DNA of 24,516 nucleotides, from the NCBI GenBank assembly GCA_964393105.1, contig CAYMSM010000019.1:1-24516 (forward strand). The letters run 5' to 3'. The position numbers and the translations under genes were made by a program. The notes beneath the pieces are model-generated. The model saw nothing but the letters and a program-made list of their open reading frames with translations. It made no database searches and was not told the origin of the DNA. Of the stretch, positions 19,923 to 24,516 are shown in pieces (the first letter of the stretch is position 1; every line of letters starts with the position of its first letter). This stretch comes from CALMEC01 sp964393105. Lineage in GTDB: Bacteria > Actinomycetota > Thermoleophilia > Miltoncostaeales > Miltoncostaeaceae.

Positions 19923-21251
19923 ATGGCCATCGTCGAGTTGCGCACGCCGCTTCGTGAGCTTGCCGGTGGAGCCCGCGAGGTCGAGGTCACCGGGCGAACG
20001 GTCGGTGATGCACTCACGTCGCTCGAGCGGCTCCATCCATCGGTGGCCGGCTGGGCCCGCGATGAGCGCGGCAGGGTGCGCCAGCACGTCGCGCTGTTTG
20101 TCAACGGCCGGCGGGCCGGAGTGGACGAAGCGATCGCGCAGCACGATCGGCTGGCCGTGATCGGCGCGATCTCGGGCGGTGCCGGCGTGGAGCTACTGGT
20201 CGGAACGCGCAAGGGGCTCGTAGTCGTTCGCGGAGAGCGGGGTGGGGCGTTCGAGCCTGCCGGACGCCACTTCCCCGGGCAGGAGGTCGCGTTCGCGATG
20301 TGCGACCGGCGCAGCGGCCGAGTGTTCGCGTCGGTCGTACACGGACAGTTCGGGCCTCGCTTGTATTGGAGCGACGACCCTGACGGGGCTTGGGAGATCG
20401 CGGCGGGGCTGAGCTTTCCCGACGACACCGAAACGGCACTCGAACGCGTCTGGATCGTGTGCGAAGGCGAGGGCGAGGGCGTGCTCTTCGCCGGCGTCGC
20501 ACCCGCTGCGCTGTTTCGCAGCGACGACGGCGGCCGATCCTGGGAGCTCGTGCGCGGGCTGTGGGATCACCCCACGCGCCCGGAATGGCAGCCCGGCGGC
20601 GGCGGTATGTGTCTGCACTCGATCTGCCCGTGGCCAGGACATCCGGAGCGGCTGGCCGTCGGCGTCTCGGCCGCCGGCGTGTGGCTGACCAACGACGGCG
20701 GAGAGTCGTGGCGCCGGGGCGTCGATGGCCTGGTCGCCCGGTACCTGCCCGAGGAGGCGCGCGAGGGAGCACTTGCCCTGTGCGTGCATAACATGCACCG
20801 CGCGCCCCTCGAGCCTTCGACGCTGTACATGCAGTTCCACGGAGGCGTGTACCGGTCCGACGACGCCGGGGAGTGTTGGATCGACTTGGCAGCGGGGACC
20901 GATCTGGTCAGTGATTTCGGCTTCCCGATGGTCGCCCATCCCCGTGAGCCCGATCGCGCCTACCTGATCCCGCTGGCTGGGGACTTCGACCGTGTCGCCC
21001 CCGATGGCCGACTCGCGGTCTGGGAGACCACAGATCGTGGCACGACCTGGGTCGAGCGCTCCACCGGGCTCCCGTCGCGCGATGCATGGCTTGTAGTCCT
21101 GCGCCAAGCGTTCTGCTGTGATGGAGCCGAGCCGCTGGGACTCTACTTCGGCGCGACCTCGGGCGACCTGTTCGGATCGTTCGACGCCGGCGCCACCTGG
21201 ACAAGCCTCGCGCAGCACCTCCCGCCGGTGCTCTCGGTGCGCCCCGGGTGA
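19923..21251 (+). CDS. MoaD/ThiS-like ubiquitin-fold domain fused to a BNR beta-propeller
   Basis: Residues 1-86 look like a complete MoaD-type sulfur carrier: IVELRTPLRELAGGAREVEV, TVGDALTSLERLHP, VRQHVALFVNGRRA and DRLAVIGAISGG, ending in the Gly85-Gly86 pair at which free carriers terminate. The frame continues without a stop into VELLVGTRKGLVVVRGE and a propeller of about 354 residues with recurring Asp-box motifs: YWSDDPDGAWE, FRSDDGGRSWE, TNDGGESWRR, YRSDDAGECWI, TTDRGTTWVE and SFDAGATWTS. These repeats are found in sialidase-like and sorting-type WD40/BNR proteins. A GTG at 20187 right after the Gly-Gly could start the propeller separately. Fusion, proteolytic release of the carrier, or internal initiation are all possible. 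No transmembrane segment or signal peptide is visible. Confidence 0.88.
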   Translation: MAIVELRTPLRELAGGAREVEVTGRTVGDALTSLERLHPSVAGWARDERGRVRQHVALFVNGRRAGVDEAIAQHDRLAVIGAISGGAGVELLVGTRKGLVVVRGERGGAFEPAGRHFPGQEVAFAMCDRRSGRVFASVVHGQFGPRLYWSDDPDGAWEIAAGLSFPDDTETALERVWIVCEGEGEGVLFAGVAPAALFRSDDGGRSWELVRGLWDHPTRPEWQPGGGGMCLHSICPWPGHPERLAVGVSAAGVWLTNDGGESWRRGVDGLVARYLPEEAREGALALCVHNMHRAPLEPSTLYMQFHGGVYRSDDAGECWIDLAAGTDLVSDFGFPMVAHPREPDRAYLIPLAGDFDRVAPDGRLAVWETTDRGTTWVERSTGLPSRDAWLVVLRQAFCCDGAEPLGLYFGATSGDLFGSFDAGATWTSLAQHLPPVLSVRPG

Positions 21252-21447
21252 AGGAGTACCACCTCGCACAGCTCAACGTGGGGCGCTTGGTGGCGCCGCT
21301 CGACACGCCGCAACTTGCGGAGTTCGGCGCGGCGCTCGACCCGATCAACGCGCTGGCCGATGCAGCGCCCGGGTTCGTGTGGCGACTCAGACGGAGGCAG
21401 GGGATGCCACGGCCATCAGGATGTTCGATGACGACATGCTGATCGTG
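21248..21447 (+). pseudogene. Frameshifted and 3'-truncated DUF3291 gene
   Basis: From the GTG at 21248 (overlapping the previous stop as GTGA) the translation is KEYHLAQLNVGRLVAPLDTP continuing to AALDPINALADAAPGFVWRL, the start of a DUF3291 domain. After codon CTC at 21386-21388 the frame is wrong. Adding one base there restores QTEAGDATAIRMFDDDMLIV, the expected next block. Homology then stops at about 21447, next to the 3' end of the convergent Lrp gene, and the second half of the domain is missing. The family is of unknown function. The remnant looks recently inactivated because the residues left are still close to the family pattern. A sequencing error could explain the frameshift but not the missing half. 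Confidence 0.75.
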
Positions 21448-21456
21448 CATAGAGTC

Positions 21457-21933
21457 CTATTTCCGTTCGCCGCGGACGGGCGGCCACGCCCGATTCGCTG
21501 ACAGAGGGCGCTCGAACAGGGTCGACAGGATGATCTGGGTCTCGGTCGCCCGGACACCCTGGGCGTGTCGGATGCGCTCCAGGGCGTCTTCCATATGGGC
21601 GGTGTCGGCGGCCTGTACGTGCAGGATCGCACTCGCCTGGCCGGCGACGGTGTAGGCCGCGCCGACCTCGGGGATCGGCGCGGTCGCCGCCCGGATCTCG
21701 GCCGCCGACGTGCGCCCGTCGCACATGAGCGAGACGATGCCCCTGGTCGGCCACCCCATCGCGGCGGCGTCGACGACCGCCACGTAGCCACGGATCACAC
21801 CGCTCTCCTCCAGGCGATCGACGCGCCGCTTGACCGCGGGCGCGGACAGGCCGACGCGCTCACCGATGTCCTTGAAGCTGCGACGGGCATCCTCCCTGAG
21901 CAACGCAACGATTCTTTGGTCAATGGCGTCGAT
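21457..21933 (-). CDS. Second Lrp/AsnC family regulator, no canonical start codon for its full HTH
   Basis: The protein reads EIDAIDQRIVALLREDARRS continuing to FKDIGERVGLSAPAVKRRVDRLEE, a complete Lrp/AsnC winged helix-turn-helix, then a RAM domain (VGAAYTVAGQASAILHVQAAD). The first helix lies upstream of the only TTG/GTG/ATG candidate (TTG at 21903), which would cut it off. In the correct frame only ATC (21933) or ATT precede it, then a stop at 21948-21946. GGAG (21943-21940) sits 6 nt before the ATC, so a rare ATC start is possible. Alternatively, deleting one G of GG restores an ATG start (21949) reading MIEPEIDAIDQ, suggesting a frameshift. It is divergent from hppD and probably regulates it. 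Ligand unknown; coordinates use the ATC. Confidence 0.75.
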   Translation of the reverse strand: MDAIDQRIVALLREDARRSFKDIGERVGLSAPAVKRRVDRLEESGVIRGYVAVVDAAAMGWPTRGIVSLMCDGRTSAAEIRAATAPIPEVGAAYTVAGQASAILHVQAADTAHMEDALERIRHAQGVRATETQIILSTLFERPLSANRAWPPVRGERK

Positions 21934-21971
21934 TTCGGGCTCCGATCATCAGGATGCACAACGAATCATCA

Positions 21972-22002
21972 TTGAATCGACCACAATACCGACGATGATA
22001 AT
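21972..22002 (+). promoter_or_regulatory. Putative promoter of the hppD-hmgA operon
   Basis: TTGAAT (21972-21977) and GATAAT (21997-22002) match sigma70-type boxes, with 19 bp between them (18 if TGATAA is used). The region is clearly AT-rich compared with its surroundings. ATCATC/GATGAT half-repeats nearby (21965-21999) could be part of a regulator site. Confidence 0.5.
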
Positions 22003-22035
22003 ACGTACCGAACCGGAATCCTTGGAGGAACCGTC

Positions 22036-23160
22036 ATGGCCACGCGCCGCACCCTGCTTGCAACCCTCGATCATCCGGTCGACGAGATGCCGCTCTTGGG
22101 GGTCGATCACCTGGAGCTCTACGTCGGTAACGCCACGCAAGCCGCGTACTACTACGCGCACGCGTTCGGCTTCCGCCAGATCGCGTACGCCGGGCTCGAG
22201 ACGGGATCGCGCGACCGGGTCTCCCACGTGATGCAGCAAGGCGGCGTGCGGCTGGTGCTGACCGGCGGTCTGCGTCCCGACGGCGAGGTCGCCCGGCACG
22301 TCGCTCGCCACGGTGACTCGGCCAAGGTGATCGCGCTGACGGTTCCGGATGCCGAGAAGGCATATCGCACCGCCGTCGCCAAGGGCGCAAAGGGCGTACA
22401 TGAGACCAGCGAGGGGCGCGACGAGCACGGGGTCGTCCGCCTGGCGAGCATCGCCGCGTACGGCGAGACCATCCACACCTTCGTCGAGCGCGAGGACTAC
22501 GCCGGGCCGCACCTGCCCGGGTTCCGGCCCGCTGACGGTGGTACCGACGCGGGGCTGTTCGTCGCGATCGACCACATCGTCGGCAACGTCGAGCTGGGCG
22601 CCATGGACGAGTGGGTCGGCTTCTACGAGCGGGTGATGGGCTTCACTGAGATGCTGCACTTCACCGACGACGACATCTCGACCGAGTACTCGGCGCTGAT
22701 GAGCAAGGTCGTGTCGGGCGGCGAGGGGCGCGTCAAGTTCCCCATCAACGAGCCGGCCGAGGGTCTACGCAAATCGCAGATCGACGAATATCTGGACTAC
22801 CACGACGGCCCAGGTGTGCAGCACGTCGCGCTCGAGACCGCCGACATCGTCGGCACCGTCCGCAAGCTCCGCCGCCGCGGCGTGCAGTTCCTGCGCACAC
22901 CCGACACCTACTACGACGACCTGCCCGAGCGTGTCTCGGCCGTACGGGGTCAACTCGACGAGCTTCGGACGCTCGGCATCCTGGCCGACCGCGACGACGA
23001 GGGGTACCTGCTGCAGATCTTCACCCGGCCGACCGGGGATCGGCCCACGGTGTTCTTCGAGATCATCGAGCGCCATGGCGCCCGCGGCTTCGGAGCCGGT
23101 AACTTCAAGGCCCTGTTCGAGGCGATCGAGCGCGAGCAGGACCTGCGCGGCAACCTTTAG
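22036..23160 (+). CDS. hppD: 4-hydroxyphenylpyruvate dioxygenase
   Basis: The 374-residue enzyme converts 4-hydroxyphenylpyruvate to homogentisate with Fe(II) and O2 in the cytoplasm. It has the two-domain vicinal-oxygen-chelate arrangement: GVDHLELYVGNATQAAYYYA in the N-terminal domain and AIDHIVGNVELGAMDEWVGF in the C-terminal domain. The iron ligands are His180 (IDHIVGN), His263 (GVQHVAL) and Glu342 (VFFEIIER), with the spacing expected from the Pseudomonas and plant enzymes. GFGAGNFKALFEAIE near the end is the conserved lid helix. The ATG at 22036 has TTGGAGGA about 6 nt upstream. It is transcribed with hmgA, whose ATG follows after 10 nt, and is divergent from the second Lrp gene. Confidence 0.98.
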   Translation: MATRRTLLATLDHPVDEMPLLGVDHLELYVGNATQAAYYYAHAFGFRQIAYAGLETGSRDRVSHVMQQGGVRLVLTGGLRPDGEVARHVARHGDSAKVIALTVPDAEKAYRTAVAKGAKGVHETSEGRDEHGVVRLASIAAYGETIHTFVEREDYAGPHLPGFRPADGGTDAGLFVAIDHIVGNVELGAMDEWVGFYERVMGFTEMLHFTDDDISTEYSALMSKVVSGGEGRVKFPINEPAEGLRKSQIDEYLDYHDGPGVQHVALETADIVGTVRKLRRRGVQFLRTPDTYYDDLPERVSAVRGQLDELRTLGILADRDDEGYLLQIFTRPTGDRPTVFFEIIERHGARGFGAGNFKALFEAIEREQDLRGNL

Positions 23161-23170
23161 AGGAGAAGCA

Positions 23171-24358
23171 ATGCGCTACCACAGCCTGGGTGAGCTCCCG
23201 CCGAAGCGCCACACCCAGTTTCGGCGCAACGGGCAACTGCTCGTCGAAGAGGTGATGGGCTACGAAGGGTTCAGCGGCAACGAGTCGATCCTCTACCACC
23301 TGGAATCCCCCTGCCGGGTCAGCGAGGTACTGGACTTCACGCCCATCACCCGCGACGAGTGGGTACCGGACGCGCATGTCCACCGGCTGACGAACACGGC
23401 GCGGGTCGCGCCGCACGGCGACCCGGTGTTCGGCCGGCGCCTCTTGATGTGGAACAACGACGTCGAGATCGCCATCTGCAAACCCACCGAACAGTCCGAG
23501 GTGTTCTTCCGAAACGGCGAGGGCGACGAGGTGCTCTTCGTCCACGAGGGCTCCGGGACGCTCGAGTCGGTGTTCGGGACGCTGCCGTTTCGCCGCAACG
23601 ACTACGTGGTCATCCCGCGCGGCACCACGTACCGCATCACCATGGACGACGGCCCGCAGACGTGGCTGTGCTTCACGACGCCCGGCGAGATCGAGACGCC
23701 CAACCGGTACCGCAACCGGTACGGCCAGCTCAACGAGGGCGCCCCGTTCTCGCACCGCGACTTCCATCCACCCATGGCGTTGGAGACACACGACCAGCCC
23801 GGCGACCACGAGCTGGTCGTGCGCGTCCGTGGCGGCCACCAGCGGTTCGGCCTGGACTACCACCCGTTCGACGTCGTGGGCTGGGACGGATACGTGTACC
23901 CGTACACTTTCCACATCGCCGACTTCGAGCCGATCACAGGCCGGGTGCACCAGCCGCCGCCGGTCCACCAGACGTTCCAGGGCCAGAACTTCGTGATCTG
24001 CTCGTTCTGCCCACGGGATCTGGATTGGGACCCGCTCGCCATCCCGCTCCCCTACCACCACTCCAACCTGCAGTCGGAGGAGATGATCTATTACGTCGCC
24101 GGCGAGTTCGGCTCGCGCAAGGGGGTCGGCTTGGGCTCCATCACCCTGCACCCGTCCGGCCTGCCGCACGGTCCGCAGCCGGGCCTGGTGGAGCGCTCGC
24201 TCGGCGCCCGGCGCACCGAGGAGCTCGCGGTGATGTGCGACACCTTCAACCCGCTGCGCCTGACGCCCCTCGCCCGCGATCACGACGACCCGGCATACGC
24301 CCTGTCGTGGAAGACCGACGACCGCACCGGGACCCTCAGCGCAACGACGACGGGCTGA
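23171..24358 (+). CDS. hmgA: Homogentisate 1,2-dioxygenase
   Basis: The 395-residue enzyme opens the ring of homogentisate to maleylacetoacetate with Fe(II) and O2. The ligands fit the human enzyme exactly in spacing: His297 and Glu303 in YHHSNLQSEEM (as His335/Glu341) and His333 in LHPSGLPHGPQPG (as His371), 6 and 30 residues apart. GDEVLFVHEGSGTLESVFG forms the N-terminal cupin-like strand region. It is shorter than the 430-445-residue proteobacterial and animal forms, and begins RYHSLGELPPKRHTQF like the actinobacterial type. The ATG at 23171 has AGGAGA 4 nt upstream and is 10 nt after hppD. The product needs isomerisation to fumarylacetoacetate, but no isomerase is in the window. Confidence 0.96.
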   Translation: MRYHSLGELPPKRHTQFRRNGQLLVEEVMGYEGFSGNESILYHLESPCRVSEVLDFTPITRDEWVPDAHVHRLTNTARVAPHGDPVFGRRLLMWNNDVEIAICKPTEQSEVFFRNGEGDEVLFVHEGSGTLESVFGTLPFRRNDYVVIPRGTTYRITMDDGPQTWLCFTTPGEIETPNRYRNRYGQLNEGAPFSHRDFHPPMALETHDQPGDHELVVRVRGGHQRFGLDYHPFDVVGWDGYVYPYTFHIADFEPITGRVHQPPPVHQTFQGQNFVICSFCPRDLDWDPLAIPLPYHHSNLQSEEMIYYVAGEFGSRKGVGLGSITLHPSGLPHGPQPGLVERSLGARRTEELAVMCDTFNPLRLTPLARDHDDPAYALSWKTDDRTGTLSATTTG

Positions 24359-24393
24359 GGCCGCCCCGACACGGTCTCGTGCGCTGACGTATC

Positions 24394-24415
24394 ACGACGC
24401 CGTCACGGCGCTCGT
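24394..24415 (+). terminator. Hairpin candidate after hmgA
   Basis: ACGACGCCGT (24394-24403) pairs with ACGGCG and TCGT (24405-24415), with one bulged C. It lies 35 bp after the hmgA stop and before the next gene. No U-run follows, and one-nucleotide spacing at the centre means the innermost pairs must open to form a loop. Confidence 0.4.
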
Positions 24416-24450
24416 TCCGGTATCGCCCCATCGCGAGAGAGGAACGACCG

Positions 24451-24516
24451 ATGACCACCAACACATCGAACGGCGTCGAGCTGTGGATCGACGAGGAGGA
24501 GCTCGCGGAGATCTCG
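24451..24516 (+). CDS. Start of an unidentified gene, cut by the window edge
   Basis: An ATG at 24451 with GAGAGGAA about 5 nt upstream opens a frame that runs to the end of the window. It encodes MTTNTSNGVELWIDEEELAE plus two more residues, Ile and Ser. The acidic, soluble N-terminus is not enough to recognise a family. It is separated from hmgA by 92 bp including a hairpin, so it may or may not belong to the same transcript. Confidence 0.6.
   Translation, partial: MTTNTSNGVELWIDEEELAEIS

Noticed and set aside
21918..21927. TGGTCAATGG as a further copy of the Lrp site
   Set aside because: It matches only 7 of 10 positions and lies inside the coding sequence for the first helix of the second Lrp protein.

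Overview
The window is high-GC bacterial chromosome (roughly two thirds G+C by eye) with strong GC-third-position coding bias. Many genes start without a Shine-Dalgarno but with a TANNNT hexamer 6-8 nt upstream, as in leaderless transcripts. This, the family mix and a tandem glycine riboswitch on gcvP point to an actinobacterial lineage, possibly an uncultured one; the exact class cannot be read from the sequence. I see no rRNA, tRNA, CRISPR array, phage module or intact insertion sequence.

Layout. 1-3716 looks like an accessory end. It holds a 163-bp element bounded by 21-bp inverted repeats, an orphan PIN-domain (VapC-like) gene with an odd N-terminus, a flavodoxin-fold oxidoreductase, a DUF4375/DMP19 protein and an AAA ATPase with a DUF4143-type C-terminus. 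Three 23-bp direct repeats precede the ATPase. 3791-6900 is gcvP behind a two-aptamer glycine riboswitch, transcribed leftward. 6986-14777 is a set of mostly single genes: a glycosyltransferase-methyltransferase fusion, an RDD membrane protein, a DUF6159-like membrane protein, a hotdog thioesterase, a metal-site-poor metallo-beta-lactamase-fold protein, a cupin, a cyclophilin, a small SH3-like candidate and a gamma-glutamyltransferase. Several are divergent pairs with closely packed or shared -10 elements, and two are convergent pairs that overlap exactly at their stop codons.

14900-24358 is dominated by phenylalanine/tyrosine catabolism: phenylalanine hydroxylase (Phe to Tyr), 4-hydroxyphenylpyruvate dioxygenase, homogentisate 1,2-dioxygenase, fumarylacetoacetase, and an acyl-CoA synthetase that may activate the acetoacetate or another acid released. 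Each of two divergent promoter regions carries an Lrp/AsnC regulator gene beside a pathway gene. An aromatic aminotransferase, maleylacetoacetate isomerase and pterin-recycling enzyme are not in the window. An O-methyltransferase, a MoaD-like/BNR-propeller fusion and a decayed DUF3291 gene sit inside this cluster. The last 66 bases begin an unidentified gene.

The most unusual observations are the MoaD-propeller fusion with an internal Gly-Gly, the second Lrp gene that has no canonical start codon for its complete helix-turn-helix domain, the repeat array before the ATPase, the inverted-repeat element at the left edge, the co-centred nested palindrome after fumarylacetoacetase, and the compact bidirectional promoters.
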